Notes: a model not told the origin generated them from the letters alone. Shown: positions 1-8,051, counted from the stretch's first letter. The stretch is 64,000 bases of DNA from JAKFYM01 sp964416595 (GCA_964416595.1 CAYQES010000012.1:1-64000); one strand, 5' to 3'. Numbers and translations: made by a program.

Positions 1-42
1 GGCAAAGGTGGAGCACTGCGCAGAAACTTTTTTTTAAAGCTA

Positions 43-1704
43 ATGGTTCTTTTGAGTTTTTTTTTGCAAGCTGAGGCTTTTGCGAAATACCAGATTTCCT
101 CCACTTTTCCCGAGCATGAACTAAGTGATCCCTACCGTTATTCTTTACAGGAAGAGCGAGAATTGGTGGCTTGGTTTTTGACTGGTGCTCAGAATATTTT
201 ATCTAAATTGCGTTTAGAAAAAAACATCTCTCAGGCCGAATTAAGCTTAGAAGAGCGTGGCCGTTTTCGTAGTGGAGTAAATTTTGAAGATTGGTCGGTT
301 CAATTAGGAGAGCGCCCCCTTTGGACAGATAAGCGGTTAGATTCCCCCTTTTTCGATCGAATGGATTTAGTAGCCTTAGGGGGTGTAAAGAATATGGATT
401 TCTTGAGGCAGCTAGTAGATAGCCTGCACTATCGTGTGCAGCATCGAAATCTAGCGGTGGGAGAGGCTCCCTCTACCTTTCTAGGAGAATCCGCCGAAGA
501 TGATCTCACATATGTTTGGCCTAACCGCCATTTTGGCGGAAATGATGGCATCTACTTGAATGTAACCACTAAGGCAGTGCAATTCATGAAGTTATTTCGT
601 GAGATGGAAGTCGATATAAAAAATCTGCAAGCCTTAGGAAAGCTATCCCAAGAAGATGCTGAACGTCTTGTGAGTGGTGCGCAGCGGTTTTTGCTGGGTT
701 TTGGTCTGCACGAAATTTTTCATGCCTTTCAATTTCATCAGCTGCCTGTTCGCAATGTGAATCAGAAAACGTATTATGATTCTTTGGTGTCAGAAGGACG
801 ATTTAAGGGTTTTGGTGGAGACTTTATTGACGGTTCGATCGGGGCGGCGGGAGGAGTGGATTCCTATATCGCTCAATCGTTGACTGTGGCTAAGGTGCAG
901 GTAAAAGTTTTACGTGAGCTCTTGGCAACTAAGTCGTTTTCACGGGCCCGGCGAGAAAAATTAAGAGAGGCTCGTAGCCTGTTAAAAGTTGATATGCCCT
1001 CTAGATTAGAGCGGCTTTCTGGGGATGATCTTTGGGCTTTTATTGCCAATGAATTCATTACCCGTAAGAGTTTGTTTTGGGACAGTCTAATCAAATCAGA
1101 AATTTATGAAATCGAAGGTTTTGGTTTAAACCGCGTATTATTGAAGGGCCATGAGCGGGATGTTATGGATTCTTCGTATTTGATAGCAAAGCTACGCACA
1201 GATAATTTTTTAGAAGACGGGGATCTTTTTGATACTGATAAGGAGGCTTTGCAAAACTATCGTTATCAATCTGTAGTGAATGAGTTATTGCCGAAGTATC
1301 GTCCGCTTTTTACTCAATCCACAAAAGAAGACTCACGCTCTAAGTCTGTTCCATTCAACCTTTTACGCTGGGATAGGAGAGACGAGCATTTAGGCAATGA
1401 TCCCGTGAGCTATTATATGCTGTGGGATGCGTATATGGCGTGGATGGGATTTGGTTTCGAGCCCCCAGTCAATTCGTTGATGAAAGGATTTTGGTTACCA
1501 ATGGTGATCAATGAACGCATGAGTGAAATCTTGCGCTCTGGCACTTGCGATGGCACTGAAATAGAGGCTCTGAAACAGAGGTCAGAGCATTTTACTGTGG
1601 AAAAAATAGACGCTTTACGAAGCACCTATCCAAATATTCGTTATGACGAAATTAAAAATACTTTTGATAGTCTATACGGGCAGATTAAAAAACGTTGCCC
1701 GTGA
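43..1704 (+). CDS. Exported putative zinc metallopeptidase (HEIFH motif)
   Basis: A 553-residue protein that I cannot assign to a named family. The first 14 residues are hydrophobic and end in AEAFA, which looks like a short signal peptide, so it should act outside the cytoplasm. Residues 223-227 read HEIFH, followed by AFQFH; HExxH is the zinc-binding and catalytic motif of gluzincin-type metallopeptidases, and the flanking residues are hydrophobic as expected for the active-site helix. A third zinc ligand is not obvious. The start at 43 has no clear Shine-Dalgarno sequence and lies close to the window edge, so the true start could be further upstream. It converges with a second exported HExxH protein 19 bases downstream. 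The peptidase role is inferred from one motif only. Confidence 0.6.
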   Translation: MVLLSFFLQAEAFAKYQISSTFPEHELSDPYRYSLQEERELVAWFLTGAQNILSKLRLEKNISQAELSLEERGRFRSGVNFEDWSVQLGERPLWTDKRLDSPFFDRMDLVALGGVKNMDFLRQLVDSLHYRVQHRNLAVGEAPSTFLGESAEDDLTYVWPNRHFGGNDGIYLNVTTKAVQFMKLFREMEVDIKNLQALGKLSQEDAERLVSGAQRFLLGFGLHEIFHAFQFHQLPVRNVNQKTYYDSLVSEGRFKGFGGDFIDGSIGAAGGVDSYIAQSLTVAKVQVKVLRELLATKSFSRARREKLREARSLLKVDMPSRLERLSGDDLWAFIANEFITRKSLFWDSLIKSEIYEIEGFGLNRVLLKGHERDVMDSSYLIAKLRTDNFLEDGDLFDTDKEALQNYRYQSVVNELLPKYRPLFTQSTKEDSRSKSVPFNLLRWDRRDEHLGNDPVSYYMLWDAYMAWMGFGFEPPVNSLMKGFWLPMVINERMSEILRSGTCDGTEIEALKQRSEHFTVEKIDALRSTYPNIRYDEIKNTFDSLYGQIKKRCP

Positions 1705-1723
1705 CAAACTCGTGCGTTCGTTT

Positions 1724-2779
1724 TTACGGATACACAATATCTGTTCGGCTTAAGAACTTTTCAATGTATTCATATTTTTTAGCAAAAAGAGGAGAATGCA
1801 GTTTCGCCATAATGTCGTAAGTGATTCCCTGCTTTGTATCGATCACGTAGCGGGTATCCATATGTTTCGCCATTAAGTAATAGGCGATACTATCGGCGAA
1901 ATCATCCATAGGGTTTCTGGTGGCATAGGTGCTGATGAAGTTTGTGTTAGCTAGGCCACTATACACTTCATTCACAGCAGTTTTTGGTAACGGATTTTTC
2001 CCACACCAATAAAAACAAAGAGAGCTTCTTAAAGGGAAATCGCTCTCTGGTTTTACTTTGCTATAGCTTTGCCAACTAAAGCGGCCCCAATTATCTTCCG
2101 CCATGGCGCAGCCATCGTCGCCATTGCCGCACTTGGTTTTATTCACATCATTGGCGAAATCAAAAATATGGCCAAATTCGTGGGCTACCACAAAATAGAG
2201 GAAATCTTGGGCCCGGCCCGTGGATTGGGTGGAGATCGTGGGCAGATCCGGAAGAGGAGTGTAGGCATTGGTGATACCACCGAAAGAAAGTTGTTCTTTC
2301 CAGGAAGCCCAGGTTTGTAAGTTAAGGCTTTCATCGAGAACAGATTTGCGTATTCCCATCATGGCGCCTTGGGTGTTGCCATCATTACCGCGGATCGTTC
2401 CCGCGTAGGCTGTGCCCACAAATTGTTTTTCAATAAAGATGTGGCGTAAAGAGCAAAACATTTTTTGAAAAGCGGGCGGGTATTGGTCATAGAGGGCTTC
2501 AAAATGGGCCACATAGTTTTGCCCGCCTTCAAGGCAAGTGCGATCTTGTGGCCGCCGCTCTATATTATCTGTGGGATCCACGAGGCAAACGGTTTTGGCA
2601 ATATTGGCGCGGCAAGAATCAGGATCCTCAAGAGAAAGGGCCGTGGATGGTTTTTTTGAAGGAGCAACTACAAAAAAATCTCTTCCCTGGAGCGAGTTCG
2701 GAAAATTAGCGCCCTCTTTGAGCTCAAAAGTAGCGGCCAGAGAGGTTAGAGGAAGTAGGAGAAGAATGAGTGTGTGCAT
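1724..2779 (-). CDS. Exported putative zinc metallopeptidase (HEFGH motif)
   Basis: A 351-residue protein with a clear signal peptide (MHTLILLLLPLTSLAA, residues 1-16). Residues 200-204 are HEFGH, preceded by FVVA, a good HExxH zinc-protease helix. About 110 residues later the stretch NPMDDFADSIAYYL resembles the second helix of gluzincins, where an acidic residue gives the third zinc ligand. Paired cysteines (CGNGDDGC and CFYWC) suggest disulfides and an extracytoplasmic location. AAGGAACC 7 bases before the ATG serves as the ribosome binding site. The substrate is unknown; a secreted peptidase for envelope or foreign protein would fit. The family is not one I can name, but peptidase activity is better supported here than for its convergent neighbour. 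Confidence 0.65.
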   Translation of the reverse strand: MHTLILLLLPLTSLAATFELKEGANFPNSLQGRDFFVVAPSKKPSTALSLEDPDSCRANIAKTVCLVDPTDNIERRPQDRTCLEGGQNYVAHFEALYDQYPPAFQKMFCSLRHIFIEKQFVGTAYAGTIRGNDGNTQGAMMGIRKSVLDESLNLQTWASWKEQLSFGGITNAYTPLPDLPTISTQSTGRAQDFLYFVVAHEFGHIFDFANDVNKTKCGNGDDGCAMAEDNWGRFSWQSYSKVKPESDFPLRSSLCFYWCGKNPLPKTAVNEVYSGLANTNFISTYATRNPMDDFADSIAYYLMAKHMDTRYVIDTKQGITYDIMAKLHSPLFAKKYEYIEKFLSRTDIVYP

Positions 2780-2844
2780 ACGGGTTCCTTACACTATTGG
2801 ATTTTGGTGAAACTTATAGTGGGTTGGGCGGTAGGGCAAGGGGA

Positions 2845-3042
2845 CTATCCCTCATTCCGCTTGCGCAGCACCCAAAAAAGCCAAATTGCCAGTGCCAGGC
2901 CTAGTATGGCCCACCATAGTTGCCAAGCTCCAAGGGCGGCAGCCTCAGTGGCTCGCACCGCCACGGGAAACAATCGCAGCAAAAGAAAAGCCACTGCAAA
3001 GAGTAGGGCTATTTGTAAAAAGCTCCGCAATTGTCGCTTCAT
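2845..3042 (-). CDS. Small two-helix membrane protein, coupled to the SPFH gene
   Basis: A 65-residue protein with a basic N-terminus (MKRQLR), two hydrophobic segments at about residues 8-28 and 40-58, and a basic tail (RKRNEG), predicting a hairpin in the inner membrane with both ends in the cytoplasm. Its ATG overlaps the stop codon of the SPFH gene as ATGA, so the two are translationally coupled and probably function together. SPFH proteins are often paired with a small membrane partner such as an NfeD-type protein; this one is too short to contain the NfeD OB domain. The function is unknown. Confidence 0.6.
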   Translation of the reverse strand: MKRQLRSFLQIALLFAVAFLLLRLFPVAVRATEAAALGAWQLWWAILGLALAIWLFWVLRKRNEG

Positions 3043-3869
3043 CGGCCCTTTAGCTCATTAATTGGCAGAAGAATATTAGCGCCGCTACCGCCGCTGCCCA
3101 CCACTAAAGGTGAAATACCATTCCATTTTTCCACGATTTGGAGTTGCACGAGCCCTGGACTATCCTGGAGAGCGCGGCCACGAACACGAATGGCCTCCGC
3201 CTCGCCTTTAGCGCGAATGATGGCTGTGCTTGCTTCAATTTCTGCTTTTTGTTGCACAAACTTGGCTTTTGCTGCTTCTTGCTCCTGCACCATCTTAGCT
3301 TCAATAGCGGTTTCCAGTTCTTTGGAGAGAGAAACGTTTTGGATCACCACATCTTCAATAACTAATAGATCCCCAATTTTTGCTTTGGCGCCCGCCAAGG
3401 CTTTGGCTTTGATTTCTTCTCGCTTTTTCACGATCTGTTCTGCGCTTTGTAGGGCTGTTACTTCTTTCACAGCTTCGCTCACCCGCGGAGCAATCAAGCT
3501 GTCGAAGGGATCCCCTGAGTATTCTTGGAACGTTTTTACCACCATGCTTTCAGGAATCCGATACAACACTTTTAGCTCTATATTGATTTGCTGAAGGTCA
3601 GAGGAATAGCATTCAGCATTTACAGACTGAGTTTGCTGTCGCACGGAAAAAGGAATCACAGTTGTGATAAAGGGGGCTTTAAAGCCAAATCCTTCCGGCG
3701 CAAAAACGGGAGCCACTTTCCCCATGGTTACCAATACTCCCCGGTGGCCCGGAGGAATTGTAAAGGTTGCACCAGTTATGATCACAATAAGAGCAAATAT
3801 TACAACAGCAATGCCAATATAGCCGTGTAGCTGCTTATTATTGCCAAAAAGTTGTTCGAGTATGTTCAT
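3039..3869 (-). CDS. SPFH / prohibitin (band 7) family membrane protein
   Basis: A 276-residue protein: one transmembrane segment near residues 18-38 (IGIAVVIFALIVIITGATF), then a band 7/SPFH domain opening with PPGHRGVLVTMGKV, and a long charged coiled coil (about residues 160-235) rich in EAAKAKF and EAEAIRVRG repeats. This is the standard layout of prohibitin-like proteins, which form large membrane rings that organise membrane microdomains and restrain FtsH. I chose the ATG at 3869; an in-frame ATG at 3926 would add 19 residues but lacks a ribosome site. The last codons overlap a two-helix membrane protein. An ftsH gene lies 37 kb away, so any FtsH link is only family knowledge. Confidence 0.85.
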   Translation of the reverse strand: MNILEQLFGNNKQLHGYIGIAVVIFALIVIITGATFTIPPGHRGVLVTMGKVAPVFAPEGFGFKAPFITTVIPFSVRQQTQSVNAECYSSDLQQINIELKVLYRIPESMVVKTFQEYSGDPFDSLIAPRVSEAVKEVTALQSAEQIVKKREEIKAKALAGAKAKIGDLLVIEDVVIQNVSLSKELETAIEAKMVQEQEAAKAKFVQQKAEIEASTAIIRAKGEAEAIRVRGRALQDSPGLVQLQIVEKWNGISPLVVGSGGSGANILLPINELKGR

Positions 3870-3968
3870 GTAAGTCACCGCACCATAAATAATTATTATT
3901 AAGATTTTTTTGTAGGGGCAAAACATAACATAGGTGTCTTAGGCAGCAATGATTAGTTTAAATAGGCA

Positions 3969-3980
3969 CGCATTAATGCG
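3969..3980. promoter_or_regulatory. Perfect 12-bp palindrome in a divergent intergenic region
   Basis: CGCATTAATGCG is a perfect palindrome in the gap between the leftward SPFH gene and rightward proC. Its location between divergent starts fits an operator for a dimeric regulator, but I recognise no specific family and chance occurrence is possible. Confidence 0.25.
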
Positions 3981-4092
3981 GAGCGATGTTTTTTTACTGG
4001 CAGCGTTATAAGCAGTAAGTTAAGTGTTTTTAAGAAAAGAGAGAATTTCGTTTAAGATAGATGAAATGGTTTCAAAAACGGAGGAAGTAGTA

Positions 4093-4899
4093 ATGGAAAA
4101 GCTCGGCATCATCGGACTAGGCAAAATCGGCGAAGCCCTAATCAGCGGCATCCAAAAATCTTCTCTTCACGGGCAATATAGTTTAGCAGGCACTACGCGG
4201 AGCCCAGAATCCGCGGACTTGATTGCAAAAAAACACAATATTTCCGTGGGCGTGAGCAATAGCGAGCTCGTAAAAAAATCCTCCATTTTAATTTTGGCCG
4301 TAAAGCCCCAACAGGCACAAAAAGTGTTGGAAGAAATCACTCCGCAATTAAATTCTAAACATCTACTCATTTCTCTCTGCGCCGCTGTGACCGTAAAAAA
4401 TCTTTTAGATTGGACCAAAAAGAAATGCACTGTGGTGCGGGCCATGCCCAATACCCCCTGTTTGATCGGCGAGGGAATGACAGTTCTTACCGCTGACGCT
4501 AGTGTGCCAGAAAAAGCAATGGAGCGCGCGAGCGCAATTTTTTCCACCGTGGGAAAAACCGCTGTGCTGGAAGAATCTTTGATGGATGGCGTGACAGGCC
4601 TAAGCGGTTGCGGGCCGGCCTATATGTTTTTGGTTCTGGAAGCCCTATCGGACGCGGGGGTGAAAGTGGGGATCAACCGGAAATTGTCCACACTACTTGC
4701 GGCCCAAACCATGCTGGGAGCGGCCAAGATGGCCATGGAGCGGGGCGATCACCCAGCTTCCATGAAAGATGAAGTAACTACTCCTGCGGGCTGCACGATT
4801 GATGGCCTAATGGCCCTCGAGCAAGGCAAGCTCCGAGTGGCGTTGATCCAAGCTGTGATGGCGGCTACCAGTAGGAGCAAGAAGCTGCAGGTGGAGTAG
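4093..4899 (+). CDS. proC: Pyrroline-5-carboxylate reductase
   Basis: The enzyme reduces 1-pyrroline-5-carboxylate to proline with NAD(P)H, the last step of proline synthesis. The 268-residue product has the usual family length. It opens with the Rossmann motif GIIGLGKIGEALISG and contains AVKPQQ, RAMPNTPCLIGEG and the C-terminal dimerisation signature around SGCGPAYMFLVLEALSDAGVK and TTPAGCTIDGL. The ATG at 4093 is preceded by GGAGGAAGTAG at an ideal distance; earlier in-frame ATGs at 4024 and 4066 give a non-homologous leader and are rejected. The gene appears to be a single unit ending in a hairpin that overlaps its stop codon. Confidence 0.95.
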   Translation: MEKLGIIGLGKIGEALISGIQKSSLHGQYSLAGTTRSPESADLIAKKHNISVGVSNSELVKKSSILILAVKPQQAQKVLEEITPQLNSKHLLISLCAAVTVKNLLDWTKKKCTVVRAMPNTPCLIGEGMTVLTADASVPEKAMERASAIFSTVGKTAVLEESLMDGVTGLSGCGPAYMFLVLEALSDAGVKVGINRKLSTLLAAQTMLGAAKMAMERGDHPASMKDEVTTPAGCTIDGLMALEQGKLRVALIQAVMAATSRSKKLQVE

Positions 4900-4930
4900 A
4901 TTTTCTCCACCTTAGAACTAAATATTTTTT
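4889..4930 (+). terminator. Hairpin overlapping the proC stop codon
   Basis: AGGTGGAG (4889-4896) pairs perfectly with CTCCACCT (4905-4912) around an 8-base loop that includes the stop codon. A T run follows only after a 12-base AT-rich spacer, so termination is plausible but not canonical. Confidence 0.4.
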
Positions 4931-5213
4931 AAATTGCAGCGCATTCCCAAATCACGGGATCTGCGTCTTCATTTTCTTTGCAGTCATATTTGAACTGCGT
5001 GGCCCGATCTTTCAAAGTGATTGTTACACTAAACTGCTCGTGGCCAGTGAGTTCCGCAGAAATCGAGAGAAATTGGCGGCGCACTTCCGATGGGTTGGCG
5101 GCGGTGAAGCTCTCCACGGCTTTACTCACAGCGTCGGATGCTTGTTGCGCTACGGAGCCATGGGCAAAAGCGCTGGTGGAAAGGAGCATGGATAAGAATA
5201 CAAATTTTTTCAT
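4929..5213 (-). CDS. Small exported protein, divergent from a Fur-like box
   Basis: A 94-residue protein with a signal peptide (MKKFVFLSMLLSTSAFA, cleavage before HGS). The mature part is about 77 residues with two cysteines near the C-terminus (YDCKEN and WECAA), likely a disulfide in the periplasm. I do not recognise the family. Its start faces another small exported protein across a 138-base gap that contains a Fur-like palindrome at 5289-5303, suggesting metal-responsive expression of both. The N-terminal histidine of the mature protein, also present in the neighbour (AFAHVEP), could bind metal, but that is speculative. Confidence 0.7.
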   Translation of the reverse strand: MKKFVFLSMLLSTSAFAHGSVAQQASDAVSKAVESFTAANPSEVRRQFLSISAELTGHEQFSVTITLKDRATQFKYDCKENEDADPVIWECAAI

Positions 5214-5288
5214 TTCTATTTTTCCTTATGGTTGAGAGGTTCTAAAGTTTACGAAGAAACATTTGACCTCGGTGTTTGGTGGCGATAT

Positions 5289-5303
5289 TGATAATCGTTA
5301 TCA
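5289..5303. promoter_or_regulatory. Fur-like box between divergent exported-protein genes
   Basis: TGATAATCGTTATCA is a palindrome that matches the 7-1-7 Fur recognition pattern (TGATAAT n ATTATCA) at all but one position. It sits between the starts of the genes at 5213 (leftward) and 5352 (rightward), where a bound repressor would block both promoters. Zur and other Fur-family proteins read similar sites, so the metal cannot be named from the sequence alone. Confidence 0.6.
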
Positions 5304-5351
5304 ATTAAATCGGATGGCTTGTAAAGAGCTTTAAAAAAATTGGAGAGAATC

Positions 5352-5771
5352 ATGAAATGGATCCTTGCTAGCTTGGTTTTTATCGCTACCCCCGCTTTCG
5401 CCCACGTGGAGCCCGGCACTTATAAAGGCATGACGAGCGACGGAAAAGAATGCTCTATGGTGGCCGGAAAGCAATACTTTGAAAACAACACTCCGCATCC
5501 TTTGAATGAGCGGATTCCTGTGACAGTGGAAGGCAAAACCATGCATGTGGGTCACCCTCCGGTGATTGATTCCAAAGAGGCGCTGGTGTTTTTCAACCAC
5601 GATTTGTTCCAAGGAGTTTTGCCAACTTCCACGGGCGCCCAAGCGATCGAAATCGAAATGGTTCATAGCGCCGAGTTTGAAGGCCCACGGAGTTTTACGT
5701 ATATGGAAAATTTCTGGAAAGCCAAACAGCGCCAGTCGTACAAGTGCAACGATTTGAAATGGATTCCCTAG
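5352..5771 (+). CDS. Exported protein of unknown function, probable Fur-family target
   Basis: A 139-residue protein with a signal peptide (MKWILASLVFIATPAFA). The mature part starts HVEPGTYKGMTSDGKEC and contains two cysteines about 98 residues apart (KECSM and YKCND), several histidines, and alternating short hydrophobic stretches that suggest a small beta-rich periplasmic fold. GGAGAG lies 5 bases before the chosen ATG; an in-frame ATG 12 bases earlier is less well placed. The gene shares its upstream region, with a Fur-like box, with an exported protein on the other strand. I cannot name the family. Confidence 0.7.
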   Translation: MKWILASLVFIATPAFAHVEPGTYKGMTSDGKECSMVAGKQYFENNTPHPLNERIPVTVEGKTMHVGHPPVIDSKEALVFFNHDLFQGVLPTSTGAQAIEIEMVHSAEFEGPRSFTYMENFWKAKQRQSYKCNDLKWIP

Positions 5772-5774
5772 TTT

Positions 5775-6689
5775 TTATTTAGGCTGAGTGGAATAGGGCT
5801 CGGAAACTTTCCCGAGCTCTTTTAACCTTTTTAGATGAAGCGGATGCCGATCCACCACGCGACCCTCAGCGGAAAGCTCCCGGTAGGCCCGGGCGAAGTA
5901 GCGCTGGGCCTCTTCCGTGCGTTTTAGGTTTTGTAGGCATTCGGCTATTTCTTCATACAAGCGGCCATTGGAAGGCGCCTCAGCCTCCTTTTCGAAGAGA
6001 AGAGTTTCGTTCCAGGCTAGTGCTTCAGTTACGCGGCCAAGCTGCCTGAGTAGGCGCCCGATCGCCCAGGTGGCAAAATATACTTCTTGAGGCGTGCCAT
6101 GCTTTTGAAAGTTTTGGAGCGAGCTCTGGTGGGCTGTAAGTGAATCTTCATAGCGCCTAAGATCAAAGAGGCGCCAGCCGAGGTTTCCATAAAGTTCGCC
6201 GAGCCAGTGTCGGGCATCTTCCTGCGTTGACTGCTCTGCAATTTCAATCGCTTTATTGATCCAATCTTCTTGCTGTTTCTGGGGCTCGATCATTGCCATC
6301 ATTTGCGCTAGGGCGATGGTGAAAAAATCCTCTTTTGCGTTTACTGAGAGCGTCCAAGCTTGCGAAAAGCGCGTGCGTGCCTGAGAGGGTGTTTTGAGTA
6401 AGATGAAAAGTCGGCCTTGCTCGAGGAGGAGGCTAATCTTCGCGCGTACTGGATAAGAAGATTGCAGCTCGTTCAGGATCAGTTCCGCTTCGTCGAGGCT
6501 TGTGCGTGCTTCTGTTAGCTTGCCCTGGGCAGATTCAGCCCTGGCAAGCTGCGAGAGAAGCTCAGAGACATGATGGCGTTCGTGTCCTAAAAGCTTCCGG
6601 GCCGCGAGTAATTTTTCTCGAAGGAATTGCTCTATTTTGTCTGGACTCTGGGATTGCCAGCAAATATCGAAATTATTAGATTCTTTCAC
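5775..6689 (-). CDS. Tetratricopeptide-repeat protein
   Basis: A 304-residue soluble protein without signal peptide. It is built almost wholly of paired amphipathic helices with TPR-type spacing: LGHERHHVSELLSQLARAE, then a helix pair around LTEARTSLDEAELIL, a YGNLGWRLFDLRRYEDSLTA repeat, AIGRLLRQLGRVTEALAWN and IAECLQNLKRTEEAQRYFA. Such proteins act as protein-binding scaffolds; the partner is unknown. The start codon is GTG with GGAG 5 bases upstream. Its stop is 3 bases from the stop of the convergent exported protein. Confidence 0.75.
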   Translation of the reverse strand: MKESNNFDICWQSQSPDKIEQFLREKLLAARKLLGHERHHVSELLSQLARAESAQGKLTEARTSLDEAELILNELQSSYPVRAKISLLLEQGRLFILLKTPSQARTRFSQAWTLSVNAKEDFFTIALAQMMAMIEPQKQQEDWINKAIEIAEQSTQEDARHWLGELYGNLGWRLFDLRRYEDSLTAHQSSLQNFQKHGTPQEVYFATWAIGRLLRQLGRVTEALAWNETLLFEKEAEAPSNGRLYEEIAECLQNLKRTEEAQRYFARAYRELSAEGRVVDRHPLHLKRLKELGKVSEPYSTQPK

Positions 6690-6848
6690 GTTGCTCCATC
6701 TTTAGTTGGGGGAACTCCTCGTAATCGTTGAAGTCCTCTTAAGACCCTCGGTTTTTCCTATCTTTACTGAGCATAAATCGGTAGATTCACCTCTCTAATT
6801 ACTCCTTGCTAGACCAAAAGCCGGGGATCGTTAAGCGAAAGGCACTCC

Positions 6849-7067
6849 ATGAATATCTCTCGGCGCAAAGGTACTAAAATCCAAATGAACTGTCATAGCT
6901 GTCGATCCAGCTGCCGCCCACAGGATGGCGACTGGCAAGATGGTTTGGAAAATCAAATTTTCTTATGCCGTGCTTGTGAAGCAAGAGTGATCCCAGCGGG
7001 CAAAAAAATTCGTATCAAAGCCATTGCTGCGCCAGAAGTGCTTCGTAGCTCCCAGTACCTCCGTTAG
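6849..7067 (+). CDS. Small zinc-ribbon-like protein, copy 1
   Basis: A 72-residue basic protein with CHSCRSSC near residues 15-22 and CRAC about 25 residues later, giving two CxxC pairs that can hold one zinc ion. It shares order and spacing (start, 13 residues, CxxCxxxC, GDW, F/NQxFLC, CxxC) with the gene starting at 7260, so the two are paralogues. There is no signal peptide. An AAAGG ribosome site precedes the ATG. Small zinc ribbons of this kind are often nucleic-acid binding; no family can be named. Confidence 0.6.
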   Translation: MNISRRKGTKIQMNCHSCRSSCRPQDGDWQDGLENQIFLCRACEARVIPAGKKIRIKAIAAPEVLRSSQYLR

Positions 7068-7116
7068 AGGATTCTGATCGTACTCTTCGTAAAGAGAAAT
7101 AGATAGCGATTCCAAT

Positions 7117-7163
7117 TGTTGCCTTCGGATGCCTCTAGGTGGCCTATAGCTGCGTAGGCAACA
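7117..7163. repeat. Inverted repeat between the paralogous zinc-ribbon genes
   Basis: TGTTGCCT at 7117-7124 is the exact reverse complement of AGGCAACA at 7156-7163. The 31 bases between contain a further short complementary pair (GCC/GGC). The element lies in the 192-base gap between the two small zinc-ribbon genes and could form an RNA hairpin in the leader of the second gene. Confidence 0.4.
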
Positions 7164-7259
7164 GGTAAATATATTGGCTCGATGGTCTTAGGTAGAATTT
7201 GGTGTGCATGGTACGCTGGTTTTCTTCTATTCAGTTCAGAATTTAGAAAGGATCAGCGA

Positions 7260-7460
7260 ATGAATCTTCCCAACTCAACTAAGCTCCCAAAGGGTCAGAT
7301 GAAGTGTAACCATTGCCGTAAGGGCTGCCTAGTGAGGAACGGAGATTGGTTTTTTTCTACCACTTCTACCGACAACCAAGTTTTCTTGTGCAAAGACTGC
7401 GAAACTAGCTCGAAGGGCACATTTCGGCGCGCGACACAGCCGATAATCACTCGGCCTTAA
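7260..7460 (+). CDS. Small zinc-ribbon-like protein, copy 2
   Basis: A 66-residue paralogue of the gene at 6849, with CNHCRKGC near residues 15-22 and CKDC about 30 residues later, separated by GDW and NQVFLC. The ATG at 7260 is preceded by GAAAGGA at good distance; an in-frame ATG at 7182 gives an unrelated hydrophobic leader with no counterpart in the paralogue and is rejected. The second copy has a four-residue insertion (STTST region) between the two halves. The function is unknown. It converges on the exported protein at 7466 with only 5 bases between the two stops. Confidence 0.65.
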   Translation: MNLPNSTKLPKGQMKCNHCRKGCLVRNGDWFFSTTSTDNQVFLCKDCETSSKGTFRRATQPIITRP

Positions 7461-7465
7461 ATATT

Positions 7466-8051
7466 TTACTTTGATTCCACTTTTTCTACTGTGTCCGGCA
7501 TAGTGCCTGCCCAGTAATTCTCTGGCAGTTGGCAATCCTCGGAAAAATAAGATTGGCAGCCCTTGCCTGTCTGCATGCGTACAAAAACTTGGCTGATTGT
7601 TTTTGTGGTAGAGGTGAATCGCCGGGGTATACGTTTTTCTGAAGGCTGGGGGCCGATGTCGGGGTCGAGCGCGCGACCTCCAACCAAACGCACTGTTTTT
7701 GCTCCTCTCATTATTTTTCGGTATCTCTTTTCCTCTTCTAGGCACGTTTGAACATCGTAGACGCGTCGGTAAAAGAACATATACGTCGTGTCTCCGTCTA
7801 GCGCATAGAATACCATTCCAGAGGTTGTATCTGGGGTTGGGCCATCTTGAGTACAGCCGACCCATGCTTGATCAATGGGGACTTCAATGTCGATGAAGGT
7901 GGACTTATGTTTGTGGAAAATGACCTTTTTCCGGGAAGCTATTTTGGCGGTGTTAATATCAGATAGCGCTGCAAAAGCAGGTGACGTCATTCCACCAAAC
8001 ACTAGGATTATAGAAATAATTATCAGGGCGATATTTTTGCACGTTGGTTTT
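7466..8051 (-). CDS. Exported protein, likely partner of the SLT-domain protein
   Basis: The reading frame carries a hydrophobic export signal (IALIIISIILVFGG then MTSPAFA) followed by about 165 residues with four cysteines (VGCTQ, QTCLE, KGCQS, EDCQL), probably disulfide bonded in the periplasm. The start is unresolved: no ATG, GTG or TTG stands just before the signal sequence, and the open frame continues upstream inside the SLT gene to an ATG at 8215. I placed the 5' limit around the signal segment; a CTG start or coupling to the upstream stop at 8023 is possible. The tight overlap with the SLT-domain gene indicates co-expression. No family is recognised. Confidence 0.5.

Noticed and set aside
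2069..2810. Three open frames on the + strand opposite the HEFGH metallopeptidase gene
   Set aside because: They lie antisense to a gene with signal peptide, ribosome site and zinc motif, have no such signals themselves, and read as random composition.
3870..3926. Upstream ATG extending the SPFH protein by 19 residues
   Set aside because: No ribosome site, and the extra residues would add a second hydrophobic stretch not usual for the family.
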